From an uncultured Bacteroidales bacterium (lineage in GTDB: Bacteria; Bacteroidota; Bacteroidia; Bacteroidales; Paludibacteraceae), in assembly GCA_934716995.1 (NCBI GenBank), contig CAKUYO010000041.1, forward strand, positions 1-18,141: a stretch of 18,141 nucleotides of DNA. The letters run 5' to 3'. The first letter of the stretch is position 1; the number at the start of each line of letters is the position of its first letter. Made by a program: the position numbers and the translations under genes. Positions 5,570-12,622 of this stretch are shown here, piece by piece. The notes beneath the pieces were generated by a model. That model did not search any database. It saw only the letters and a list, made by a program, of their open reading frames with translations, and had not been told where the DNA came from.

Positions 5570-6523
5570 TTATTGCAATGCCCGGATGCGTGTGTCGATC
5601 AAGTTGCACAGCGCCGCTTGATAGTCCCCCGGCAGGAAAGAATCCTTACAGAGGGTGAGATAGGCATCTTTCATGGATACGATTTCATCCAACATTTTCT
5701 CGGCGGATTTACAATTCAGACCGCAGTTTTCTGCTAAAGCGAGAAAGTCGCTACGGTGAAGATTGCGGTTTTTTCCGTTCAGCGTGAGCGCCATCTGATC
5801 TTTGTCGGCGGGCAGAATGATGTTGACGGGAAGCATATCGTATGCTTCGGACAGTCGGTAGACGCCGTTGCCGGATGCCGTTTCAATCAGAGAAAAGTTT
5901 TTGAGGTGCATATCCGAGTTGCCAACTGCAAAAGAGAATACAATCCGCAAAAACAGTTCGGTCATGTCAAGTCCCGGATTTTCGGCGTACTCTTTTACGA
6001 TTTTACCGCAGCGCTCATAAGAACCTTTATATTTATCCGCCGTAACGCGCAAATCGAGCTGGCAAAAGTCCTCCATGGCAATCTTTTCGCCGCTTGCCGT
6101 GCGGTCGATACGCTTGGTAATGTAGGCAAATTCGCCGGTTTCCGCAAGTCGGATGAGTGCAAAGGGAACGGTCTTGATGCCCGTCATTTTTGCCATCTGC
6201 ATGACAAGGTATTCCGCCTCGGGGAGGGCGGGATAATCGGCAGTCTGCGGTTTGAGAATATATCCAGCAGGATAACCGACAAGCGTCAGACGCACTTTAT
6301 CATTTTTTTCGTTTGATAAATGAAGCGACAGCTTTTTCTGCACACCCGGAACGGTAAAACCGCGTCGGGTGCATTCGTTTGCTATGCTTTCGATGGTATC
6401 GGCGGAAAGGTTCAGTTCCGGTAGTTCCTTTGTTCCGAAAAAACGCTTGATGCAGGTATGATGCCAACCATGATTCGCTTTTTGTGGGTCTTTTATCGGT
6501 TTTCCGCAGCAAAGGCAGATCAT
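5570..6523 (-). CDS. hipT: HipT-like Ser/Thr kinase toxin (HipA C-terminal family)
   Basis: This 317-aa kinase belongs to the HipA family, known to phosphorylate aminoacyl-tRNA synthetases (GltX for HipA, TrpS for HipT) and stop growth. ATG 6523 has GGGAGG seven bases upstream; the frame is open to 6559, but that start lacks a ribosome site. A short Cys cluster (C3, C5, C6 and C24 with nearby His) suggests an N-terminal zinc ribbon. Gly-rich loop T57-V-P-G-V-Q-K-K aligns with the HipA autophosphorylation loop, Thr replacing Ser. K91 (ILKPQ) is the ATP lysine. G201-N-S-D204-M-H-L-K-N209 is the catalytic loop and D229-M-L-P the metal-binding DxxP. No catalytic residue is missing. It lacks the HipA N-subdomain, which is encoded separately just upstream (hipS), as in HipBST systems. 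Its ATG overlaps the hipS TGA (ATGA). Confidence 0.9.
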   Translation of the reverse strand: MICLCCGKPIKDPQKANHGWHHTCIKRFFGTKELPELNLSADTIESIANECTRRGFTVPGVQKKLSLHLSNEKNDKVRLTLVGYPAGYILKPQTADYPALPEAEYLVMQMAKMTGIKTVPFALIRLAETGEFAYITKRIDRTASGEKIAMEDFCQLDLRVTADKYKGSYERCGKIVKEYAENPGLDMTELFLRIVFSFAVGNSDMHLKNFSLIETASGNGVYRLSEAYDMLPVNIILPADKDQMALTLNGKNRNLHRSDFLALAENCGLNCKSAEKMLDEIVSMKDAYLTLCKDSFLPGDYQAALCNLIDTRIRALQ

Positions 6524-6852
6524 GCGACCACCTCCCGTACCGAAACAGCGCCGATGCAATCCTGACAGGCAACGAGCAACAAGCCGAAACGATCTTTTGC
6601 GTCAAGCTTCCAGTTCTGCGTGACGATGTTCAAAAGCCACCCCTCCGGAATCAGTCCGTCAAAAAAGGCAAAGAGGGTTTTGGAAATGTAGGTTTCCGAT
6701 TACTTCGGGAGCGTCAGGCTGACTGCCAGCGTGGACGAATCGGCAAGGTAGTCCGCATCATAGGCAAACACGTAGCCCGCATCGGTTTCGGAAAGGATTC
6801 CCGCAAGACGGTCGCGCACAAAAATTTGCGCCGAACGGTAATTCGATTCCAT
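6520..6852 (-). pseudogene. hipS: hipS (HipA N-subdomain, antitoxin) interrupted by in-frame TAA
   Basis: Reading from ATG 6852 (AAGGAGG upstream, one-base overlap with the hipB stop), the frame gives MESNYRSAQIFVRDRLAGIL, then GYVFAYDADYLADSSTLAVS, then LTLPK, and meets TAA at 6702-6700 (codon 51). The same frame continues after the stop with SETYISKTLFAFFDGLIPEG, then WLLNIVTQNWKLDAKDRFGL and DCIGAVSVREVVA, ending in TGA at 6522-6520. Both halves are unmistakable HipA N-subdomain sequence (SLTLP and FFDGLIPEGW signatures). The full length of 110 codons fits HipS. One base change (for example CAA to TAA) explains the break. No ATG or GTG with a ribosome site restarts the second half. In described HipBST systems HipS is the component that neutralizes HipT, so the state of this gene matters. 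Confidence 0.88.
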
Positions 6853-7070
6853 CAGACTTCCTCCTTCTCATTTACGGACAGTTTGCCGGGAATCGCGACC
6901 GCGCCGAACATGGCAAGCGCCTGATTTACTTTGTCCATTCTGACTGTTTCCTTTCCTTGTTCCAGTTCTCTGACAAAGCGAAGCCCAAGCCCCGAACGGA
7001 TTGCAAATTCCTCTTGCGTGAGTCCTGCTTCTTTTCTTTTTTGTTTGATAAACGTTGCAATTTGATTCAT
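6852..7070 (-). CDS. hipB: HipB-type XRE antitoxin/repressor
   Basis: The 72-aa protein has a Cro/C1 helix-turn-helix: IATFIKQKRKEAGLTQEEFA, recognition helix around GLGLRFVRELEQGKETVRMD, and a dimerization helix. A short C-terminal tail ends KLSVNEKEEV. The start is taken at ATG 7070: an upstream in-frame ATG (7088) lies between the -35 and -10 boxes and would not be transcribed. The predicted mRNA begins about 3-5 nt before ATG 7070 with no ribosome site, so hipB is probably translated leaderless. It should bind the palindromes at 7084-7101 and 7126-7143 and repress the operon. It overlaps hipS by one base (TGATG). Confidence 0.88.
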   Translation of the reverse strand: MNQIATFIKQKRKEAGLTQEEFAIRSGLGLRFVRELEQGKETVRMDKVNQALAMFGAVAIPGKLSVNEKEEV

Positions 7071-7079
7071 AGTAATACT

Positions 7080-7143
7080 ATTATACACCCTAACGGGTAT
7101 ATTGTCAAGGCTTTTTCTATAAAATCATACCTTATAGGGTATA
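7080..7143 (-). promoter_or_regulatory. hipBST promoter with HipB operators O1 and O2
   Basis: On the - strand TTGACA (7108-7103) and TATAAT (7085-7080) are 17 bp apart. Operator O1 (7084-7101, + strand TACACCCTAACGGGTATA) fills the spacer. O2 (7126-7143, CATACCTTATAGGGTATA) lies just upstream of the -35. Both fit TATACC-N6-GGTATA with one or two mismatches, and their starts are 42 bp apart (about four helical turns). A left half-site TATACCCG follows at 7166-7173, 40 bp further on. This is a textbook autoregulated toxin-antitoxin promoter. Confidence 0.82.
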
Positions 7144-7184
7144 GAATACTGTGTGTACAGCTGATTATACCCGAACGAGGCTGA

Positions 7185-7313
7185 TTTAATCATACGCACG
7201 AACGATACGGCAAGCTGGTCGATGGTGTGGATGTCTGCAAATTTGGAAAGCAGTGGTTGGTGTCGATGGATGCCATGCAGAGAGAGTACGGCAACAGACA
7301 GGAACGGACATGA
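7185..7313 (+). pseudogene. C-terminal remnant of a small protein (FGKQWLV type)
   Basis: A frame open from 7185 to TGA 7311-7313 reads FNHTHERYGKLVDGVDVCKF, then GKQWLVSMDAMQREYGNRQERT. It has no start codon with a ribosome site, and a stop precedes it at 7182-7184. The KFGKQWLVSMDAMQREYG segment resembles the ends of small helix-turn-helix or excisionase-like clostridial proteins, so this looks like the tail of a gene cut when the hip module was inserted or deleted. The rest of the hip-fic intergenic region holds only regulatory sites. Confidence 0.45.
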
Positions 7314-7364
7314 AGCGCATTTCCGATATCGGCAAAAACCAATAAAATTATCGCGAATATATTC

Positions 7365-7411
7365 TTGATTTCTTGCCGATAATGTGATATAATATCTATG
7401 GACAATATCAC
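7365..7411 (+). promoter_or_regulatory. fic promoter with inverted repeat
   Basis: TTGATT (7365-7370), a 17-bp spacer and TATAAT (7388-7393). A perfect 7-bp inverted repeat GTGATAT (7384-7390) / ATATCAC (7405-7411) brackets the -10 and the expected start point, a likely operator. It does not resemble the HipB palindrome. Confidence 0.65.
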
Positions 7412-7426
7412 ACGGAGGTGGCGTGT

Positions 7427-8323
7427 ATGAAATATGTATCGGTTGCTCAGATCGCAAAGAAATGGGGGGTATCCGAAAGAACGGTACGCAATTACTGCGC
7501 CGAGGGAAAGATTCCCGAAGCATTCCTGACGGGAAAGACCTGGAATATCCCGGAGGACGCGCAAAGACCGGATCGGATCAATAAAAAAAGCGATGAGCCG
7601 GAAACCCTGCTGGATGTTTTGCGGATAGAAAAAGCAAGCGGAACAAAAGGCGGTATCTATCATAAAGTGCAGATCGAACTGACCTACAATTCCAATCACA
7701 TGGAAGGGAGTCGCCTGACGCACGACCAGACACGGTATATCTATGAAACCAATACCATCGGTGTTGAAGCCGGTACGGTTAATGTTGACGATATTGTGGA
7801 AACGGCAAATCACTTCCGGTGCATTGATCTGGTCATCGATTCTGCCGGTCAGATGCTGAGTGAGCCATTTATCAAAACACTGCACCGAACCCTGAAAAAC
7901 GGGACGAGTGATTCCCGCAAGGATTGGTTTGCCGTCGGAGAGTATAAGAAAATCCCCAACGAGGTCGGCGGGCGTGATACGACAGCCCCGGAAGAAGTGT
8001 CGACCGAAATGAAGCAATTGCTTGCATCATATAACCGCAAGCCGGATAAGACGCTCGAAGACCTGATCGCCTTTCATGTAGCCTTCGAATCCATTCATCC
8101 GTTTCAGGACGGAAACGGTCGTGTTGGGCGGTTGATACTTTTCAAGGAGTGCCTCAAGAATGGTATTGTTCCGTTCATCATCGACGAAGACCTGAAACTG
8201 TTCTATTATCGCGGCTTACACGAATGGAACACGGAACGGGGATATCTGATTGACACCTGCCTTTCGGCGCAGGGCAAGTTCAAGAAGTACCTGGATTATT
8301 TCAGAATACCTTATCAAAGGTAA
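7427..8323 (+). CDS. fic: Fic-domain AMPylase with N-terminal helix-turn-helix
   Basis: The protein has 298 aa. ATG 7427 has GGAGGTG eight bases upstream; the GTG at 7418 is inside that site. Residues ~4-50 (VSVAQIAKKWGVSERTVRNY, then CAEGKIPEAFLTGKTWNIP) form a MerR/excisionase-like HTH. The Fic motif H224-P-F-Q-D-G-N-G-R-V-G-R is canonical, so NMP transfer from ATP to target proteins is expected. An inhibitory-helix motif S89-N-H-M-E93-G lies N-terminal to the core, as in class II Fic proteins that keep themselves off with this glutamate; no separate antitoxin is needed. It is divergent from hipBST. The HTH may let it regulate its own promoter at the GTGATAT repeat. The targets cannot be read from sequence. 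Confidence 0.92.
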   Translation: MKYVSVAQIAKKWGVSERTVRNYCAEGKIPEAFLTGKTWNIPEDAQRPDRINKKSDEPETLLDVLRIEKASGTKGGIYHKVQIELTYNSNHMEGSRLTHDQTRYIYETNTIGVEAGTVNVDDIVETANHFRCIDLVIDSAGQMLSEPFIKTLHRTLKNGTSDSRKDWFAVGEYKKIPNEVGGRDTTAPEEVSTEMKQLLASYNRKPDKTLEDLIAFHVAFESIHPFQDGNGRVGRLILFKECLKNGIVPFIIDEDLKLFYYRGLHEWNTERGYLIDTCLSAQGKFKKYLDYFRIPYQR

Positions 8324-8376
8324 TCGCATAGCATTAAAAGAATGCTGTCGCAACAGTCAATAGAAAATAGCAAAAA

Positions 8377-8436
8377 TATACCCTAAAAGGTATAGTACAA
8401 TTGCTTTTAATGATTATATACCCGATGAGGTATAAT
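8377..8436 (+). promoter_or_regulatory. Second HipB-type operator pair (O3, O4) with decayed promoter
   Basis: O3 TATACCCTAAAAGGTATA (8377-8394) and O4 TATACCCGATGAGGTATA (8417-8434) are near-perfect 18-bp palindromes starting 40 bp apart. They match O2 and O1 of the hip promoter in sequence and order, but in the opposite orientation. A TATAAT overlaps the end of O4 (8431-8436) as it does for O1; the -35 is degenerate (about ATGATT, 15-bp spacer). The rest of 8324-8460 is AT-rich with a weak AGCATT/AATGCT hairpin after fic and holds no gene. Confidence 0.7.
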
Positions 8437-8462
8437 TATCTAAGATATTAAATATTGAAAAG

Positions 8463-8496
8463 GCAGGCGCAGAATTGTTTTCGGTTCTACGCCTGC
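8463..8496 (-). terminator. Terminator of the mob-int-xis operon
   Basis: GCAGGCGCAGAA (8463-8474) pairs with TTCTACGCCTGC (8485-8496) with one mismatch. On the - strand it is followed by a CCTTTTCAATATTT tail, seven bases beyond the stop of the excisionase-like gene. Confidence 0.75.
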
Positions 8497-8503
8497 TCGG
8501 CAT

Positions 8504-9019
8504 TTATGCTCTTTTCGGTTTTACGGTTTTTGCCCCGCGTTTGAGAATGTCATCCAAGAGGGCATCGGCGTAGCTTTGCTGAGGGTAACGGGGATGGCAC
8601 ACGCGCCCGTCGGTCTGATTGGCAATCTCCTCTCGGATGCGTTCGAGGTTGGATGGATAGAATGCCTCCATCGGAATATAGGAGCGGTTTCCAACACGGA
8701 GCGATGGGATTTTTCCACGTGCAATCAGATTGCGGATACGGTCTTCACCAAGCCCAAGTTCGGGTTGCTTTTTTCGGAGTTCCCGTATCGCGGTTTCCAC
8801 GGTGCGCAAATGCGGTCCGAACCGGCTGTCACGGAGCATCAGCCGGTCGCACAGGCATCGCTTGACCCGATCATAATCCACGATATGCCGATTTCCGTGC
8901 ATTTCACAGGGAAGAATGCCGTCTGTAATCAATCGCAGGAGCATGGAGCGGTTCAGCACAGTGTCAGGATCTTCTGCTTTCATGGCATTGACCGCCTGTT
9001 GCAATGTTTTCAGTCTCAA
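8504..9019 (-). CDS. Excisionase-like protein with two HTH units
   Basis: The protein has 171 aa, and its ATG overlaps the integrase stop by 4 bp (ATGA), so it is translationally coupled. It contains two winged-helix-like units of the excisionase/MerR type: residues ~22-55 (SMLLRLITDGILPCEMHGNR, then HIVDYDRVKRCLC) and ~92-122 (EDRIRNLIARGKIPSLRVGN, then RSYIPMEAF). The pattern 'x-L-I-x-x-G-x-[IL]-P...G-N-R' is shared by both. Xis proteins bend the att site and bias recombination to excision; here the position after int supports that role. The order int then xis and the double unit are slightly unusual. The C-terminal 40 residues are basic and show no clear domain. Confidence 0.75.
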   Translation of the reverse strand: MRLKTLQQAVNAMKAEDPDTVLNRSMLLRLITDGILPCEMHGNRHIVDYDRVKRCLCDRLMLRDSRFGPHLRTVETAIRELRKKQPELGLGEDRIRNLIARGKIPSLRVGNRSYIPMEAFYPSNLERIREEIANQTDGRVCHPRYPQQSYADALLDDILKRGAKTVKPKRA

Positions 9020-10233
9020 GCTGGATCTCCTTTCAGAATACCTTCCAAACGGCAGGCAGCTTCTTTTTTGCGCCTGTCATAAGGATGCAGATAAATACCG
9101 GTTGTGGTTACGCTGTCGTGTCCCAATACATCCCGCACGGTTTCGGGATCGGTTCCCGCCGCGACCAGAAGCGATGCGCAGGTGTGGCGAAGTCCGTGTA
9201 GTTTCAGGTGTCGCAAGCCGTGCCTTTTTTCAAATTCTGCGCAAAGTCCGGTCGGCGTGTAAACGCTGATCATATCGCCAGTATTGGTAGTAAAAACATA
9301 ATTCTGTTCCCGCCACCGTTCGCCTTGCTTGGCTTTGAGGATATCCTGTTCGCATTTCCATTCCCGCAACGCTTTTTCATAACCTGCCGTGAAGAAAACC
9401 GTGCGGTTTCCGTGCAGGGATTTCGGTGCTTTCAGTTTTTGCTCGCATCCTTTGACTTTGTAAGCGCTTTTGTTGACGGTTAGACTTCCGGCAGAAAAGT
9501 CAATATCGTTCCATGTCAGTGCCACCAGTTCCGCACGGCGAAGGCCGAGAAGCAGGGCGGTCATCAGGAGCAGGCGCGTCATCGGCGGCTCTTTTTCCAA
9601 TGCAAGGCAGAAAGCGACCGTCTCTTCCGGCGTATACACATCCAAACGGGTTTCTTTGATTTTCGGATATACAATGGAATCGGGTCGCAGGGGATTTTCC
9701 TCCGTGTGACCTCTCCTGCAGGCTTCGCTCATGACCGACCGAAAAACCGTGGCATAGCGCTTTACCGTTGCCGGGTTCAGTCCTTTTTGAGATGTTCCGT
9801 CTCGGCGTTCGGTGCGGTAAGCGAGAAAATCAATAAAATCCTGTAAGTGATGGTGTGTGATGTCGCAGAGCCTGACTTTGCCGTAAGACGGAATCAGAAA
9901 CTGCTCGCAAACCGCCCGGTAGAAACGAAGGGTGTTGGGTGACAGCCTCTCGCCGACGCTCGGGAAATAAATGTTCCGAATATAATCCCCAAGCGGCATT
10001 TCGGAAAAGAACGGATCGTTCATCTGCCGCTTATAGCCCGGACGGTATATTCCGTCATGCACTGCTTTTTCAAATTTCAGTTCAAATTCTTTGAGGCAAC
10101 GAAGCACCGTTGCCTGATTTGCACCTGCCGGCGGATAGAATGTGGCGGAGACAAGTTGCTGTCTGCCGCATACAATGCCGTTTGACACACGCACACAATA
10201 GGTGCCGTTTGCCCGTTTATAATGATTTGCCAT
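9016..10233 (-). CDS. int: Tyrosine recombinase 3 (integrase of the mobilizable element)
   Basis: The protein has 405 aa, with AGGAGG four bases before the ATG. The N-terminus (MANHYKRANGTYCVRVSNG) is an arm-binding domain, then a core-binding domain with the LGDYIRNIYFPSVGERLSPN pattern, then the catalytic domain. It has R in LLGLRRAELVALTW, K in APKSLHGNRT, H346 and R349 in HGLRH, H372 in LGHDS, and Y381 in GIYLHPY. It is unlike integrases 1 and 2 in detail and belongs to a different element. It is the fourth gene of the leftward mob operon, after a 68-bp gap, and is coupled to the excisionase-like gene. The tRNA-Pro scar about 4 kb downstream is a candidate att site for it. Confidence 0.93.
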   Translation of the reverse strand: MANHYKRANGTYCVRVSNGIVCGRQQLVSATFYPPAGANQATVLRCLKEFELKFEKAVHDGIYRPGYKRQMNDPFFSEMPLGDYIRNIYFPSVGERLSPNTLRFYRAVCEQFLIPSYGKVRLCDITHHHLQDFIDFLAYRTERRDGTSQKGLNPATVKRYATVFRSVMSEACRRGHTEENPLRPDSIVYPKIKETRLDVYTPEETVAFCLALEKEPPMTRLLLMTALLLGLRRAELVALTWNDIDFSAGSLTVNKSAYKVKGCEQKLKAPKSLHGNRTVFFTAGYEKALREWKCEQDILKAKQGERWREQNYVFTTNTGDMISVYTPTGLCAEFEKRHGLRHLKLHGLRHTCASLLVAAGTDPETVRDVLGHDSVTTTGIYLHPYDRRKKEAACRLEGILKGDPA

Positions 10234-10301
10234 GCTTCCTCCTGCTTTTTATCATTTTACATTTACGGTTATATTACGCAACCTTCCGGTAGGTAATCTG
10301 G

Positions 10302-10646
10302 TTATCTGTTCTGGTTTGAATCCTCTTTTGCGCGGGGACCATACCCCCATGAAGGGGTTATGGTGTAAATATTGCTGGTCTTGCCGCCGGAAGCGGTGTA
10401 TTGATGCCGTTTTTCCAGCATTCCTTTGGCACACAGCACCTTGATGGCGCGGTCGACCGTCTCGACTTTTTGAATGCCGCATTCTTTGGCAATCGTGCGC
10501 CGGGACGGATACGCAACTCCAGTTTCCCGGTTGCTGTGCATTGCAATGCAGCAGTACACTGCGAGATCGCGCGGGGAGAGCCCCATGCTGAAAATTTGAT
10601 TGTCCACCTGAAAAAAGCCTCCGGGTTGCCATCTTCCCGTCTTCAT
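10302..10646 (-). CDS. Winged-helix (HTH_36/replication-initiator-like) protein
   Basis: The protein has 114 aa. ATG 10646 overlaps the relaxase stop by 4 bp. Residues ~15-100 follow the replication-initiator N-terminal or HTH_36 winged helix: VDNQIFSMGLSPRDLAVYCC, then YPSRRTIAKECGI, recognition helix VETVDRAIKVLCAKGMLEKR, and wing KTSNIYTI. Such proteins sit between relaxase and integrase genes in mobilizable elements and may act as regulators or as shortened replication initiators. Length is too short for a full Rep protein. There is no catalytic motif. Confidence 0.75.
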   Translation of the reverse strand: MKTGRWQPGGFFQVDNQIFSMGLSPRDLAVYCCIAMHSNRETGVAYPSRRTIAKECGIQKVETVDRAIKVLCAKGMLEKRHQYTASGGKTSNIYTITPSWGYGPRAKEDSNQNR

Positions 10647-12133
10647 CGGTCGTTCCTCCCGTCTTTTCTGATGTTTGACGCATTCGTAACCGTTCCGTCA
10701 TCCGGCGATTGGTAGCGATCCGGAGCATCGTGTTCTATGGTGCGGCGTTCCTCAGGGGGCAGGTCATATTCCCGCCATGTTTTCTGCATACGCGCGATTC
10801 GCTCGGCTTCTACCTGTTGTTCCATGACACCGGAGCGCGTAAGCAGAGCGCGAATATCTTTGCTTTCCCGGCGGATAATCGAAATCTCTTTTGAAACGGC
10901 ATGAATTTCGGCTTTCACCGCACGTCGCGTTTCTTCCTTTGTGCAGCGACGGATCCCGTTGTAAAGATCACTCCGTTTGCGGGTCAACGTTGCAAGGTTT
11001 GCTTCGTTTCGGTCAAGAAACCGGTCGCAATCTTCCTTTGTCTCCAAATGCTCCCGTCCCATCAGCACCGCCTGCCGTGAGTAAAGTTCCATTTTATTTC
11101 GCGCCTCCATCATATCGGGAGTCAGAGGTTCGTAGCGCTCCGGTGGTTCTTCCGGCGCGAGGAGGTCTGGACCGCCGAGAAGTGCCACAAAAGCGCAGAC
11201 AAGTCCCAACAGTGACGGTTTTCTGCGGTATTGTTCCAAACACCAGGGAAGCGGCGCGGGACGCTCCCGCATTCGCAGGTTGTATGCGCGGTAGCCCTTG
11301 TAATAATGTTCGTAGTCCGGGCGACGGCGGCAACGGTTCATGCGCAGAACGAAATTCATACGTTCGCGTGTAAATTCTTCTCCCAGGTGAAAAATGCGAA
11401 TCGGTTTTGCCTCTGATAGTCTGCGGATTGTCGCATATTTTCTCCCGAAATTCGGCTGAAAATCATAGCCCATATCGTGCAAATGGTGGCAGAGATCGTC
11501 CCATCCTGAAGAGATCTCCAAAGCGTCCCGAATGGCTTGTGCCATGAGGGAATAGCGTGTTTCCTTTCCCGCTTTTTCGGCAAAGTGAATCTGCCTCGGT
11601 GTCTTTTTACCGGGATTTTCAATCACGGAAAGGCGGTGCATTTGACACAATTCATCCGAAATCCGGCGCAGTTTCCGATATTCGCCCTTATTGTCATCGT
11701 ACTTTTTTCCGTCAAGAAAGGACACGCTGTTCCACACAAAATGGTTGTGCAAATGGGCTTTGTTGAGGTGGGTTGCAACCACGACCTGATAGCGATCTCC
11801 CCACATTGCACGGGCAAGTGCAACCCCGATGGCATGGCACTGTTCGGGCGTGATTTCTCTCGGCTTGAAGCTTTGATAGGCGTGGTACGCAACGTTGCCA
11901 CCGTTTTTTCCGAAGTGTTGCTGTACCCGGAGCATGGCTTCTGTCGGATTGCCGTTACAGTTCAGTGCCGTGATAAAAAGTCGCTTTTCCTCCATTGGGG
12001 CTTCGGTTTTGACCTCGTCGGTTGCATAGTGCAAGGCGGTTGAAAGTCCGGCCGCCGTTTTTTGCGGATTGTCTGCATACGCAATGACCCGCGCAACACT
12101 GTCCTTGATCGGCCACATTTTAGTCGTTGCCAT
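10643..12133 (-). CDS. MOBP-type relaxase/mobilization nuclease
   Basis: The protein has 496 aa. ATG 12133 has GGAGG six bases upstream; the frame extends to 12172 but earlier starts overlap the ribosome site or MobC. The N-terminal ~200 residues are a relaxase domain: MWPIKDSVARVIAYADNP near the start, and the metal-binding histidine set H122, H127, H129, H131 in HLNKAHLHNHF followed by KKYDDNKGEYRKLRRISDEL. This is the VirD2-like (PF03432) pattern of Tn1549-type elements. It nicks oriT and pilots the strand during conjugation. The C-terminal half is Arg-rich and helical, with a hydrophobic patch (LLGLVCAFVALLGG) and a long coiled stretch. No type IV secretion gene is in the window, so transfer would need helper functions or genes outside it. 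Confidence 0.92.
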   Translation of the reverse strand: MATTKMWPIKDSVARVIAYADNPQKTAAGLSTALHYATDEVKTEAPMEEKRLFITALNCNGNPTEAMLRVQQHFGKNGGNVAYHAYQSFKPREITPEQCHAIGVALARAMWGDRYQVVVATHLNKAHLHNHFVWNSVSFLDGKKYDDNKGEYRKLRRISDELCQMHRLSVIENPGKKTPRQIHFAEKAGKETRYSLMAQAIRDALEISSGWDDLCHHLHDMGYDFQPNFGRKYATIRRLSEAKPIRIFHLGEEFTRERMNFVLRMNRCRRRPDYEHYYKGYRAYNLRMRERPAPLPWCLEQYRRKPSLLGLVCAFVALLGGPDLLAPEEPPERYEPLTPDMMEARNKMELYSRQAVLMGREHLETKEDCDRFLDRNEANLATLTRKRSDLYNGIRRCTKEETRRAVKAEIHAVSKEISIIRRESKDIRALLTRSGVMEQQVEAERIARMQKTWREYDLPPEERRTIEHDAPDRYQSPDDGTVTNASNIRKDGRNDR

Positions 12134-12557
12134 TCGCATCCTCCCAAAGGTCGCCCGCACGGTAGGCGGCATATTCCCGCTCTCCGTCCTTGCCGCAGAA
12201 CTTTTCCGTGACCTGGCGAAAGGTGTTCAGGGACGCTTCTATGGAAGTCAGTTCACCGGAAAAATCCGCGCCGTTTTGCATCTTTCTGCGTACTTCCGCG
12301 CAGAGCATGGAGAGGTCGTCCCGCAGGTCATAGAAGGCACGCGGCGGGATTGCACGCACCTGTACACCGCAGGAAAGTTGGCGTAACAGTTCCGAAACCG
12401 TCAGCCCGACCGCATGGGCAAGCAGGGTGATATGCCGCTTTTCTTCGGGGGTTACCCGCACATTGATGCCAACGTCCCGTTCCCGTTTTGTCTCTTTTGC
12501 TTGCCCGCGCAGGAACCGATTCAAAGCTTGCCGCTGTTCTTTTTTGCTGTCTGTCAT
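12120..12557 (-). CDS. mobC: MobC-like relaxosome accessory protein
   Basis: The protein has about 145 aa. Three consecutive ATG codons (12563, 12560, 12557) follow AAAGGAG; the third has the best spacing. The sequence INVRVTPEEKRHITLLAHAV, then GLTVSELLRQLSCG, is the ribbon-helix-helix signature of the MobC family, with a helical C-terminal part (LRDDLSMLCAEVRRKMQNGA, then SIEASLNTFRQVTEKF). MobC proteins bind oriT next to the relaxase and help melt the nick site. The gene overlaps the relaxase start by 14 bp, and the hairpin-rich oriT candidate lies directly upstream. Confidence 0.88.
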   Translation of the reverse strand: MTDSKKEQRQALNRFLRGQAKETKRERDVGINVRVTPEEKRHITLLAHAVGLTVSELLRQLSCGVQVRAIPPRAFYDLRDDLSMLCAEVRRKMQNGADFSGELTSIEASLNTFRQVTEKFCGKDGEREYAAYRAGDLWEDANGND

Positions 12558-12622
12558 CATCATTCTCCTTTGTTTTTTTGATGTGGGATGTAGAAAATGC
12601 GGGGCAAAACGGCGGGGTTATA

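Noticed and set aside
5756..6316. 186-codon open frame opposite hipT
   Set aside because: The kinase motifs on the - strand are unambiguous and the antisense frame has low-complexity, unconvincing sequence.
6524..6559. Longer start for hipT
   Set aside because: It would overlap hipS further and has no ribosome site, while GGGAGG precedes ATG 6523 at the right distance.
7190..8017. 275-codon open frame opposite fic
   Set aside because: fic is certain on the + strand; the antisense frame has no ribosome site or recognisable domain.
10280..10316. TCTGGTT direct repeats before the integrase gene as iterons
   Set aside because: Only two copies exist and they fall within the last codons of the HTH gene, so chance or codon repetition explains them.
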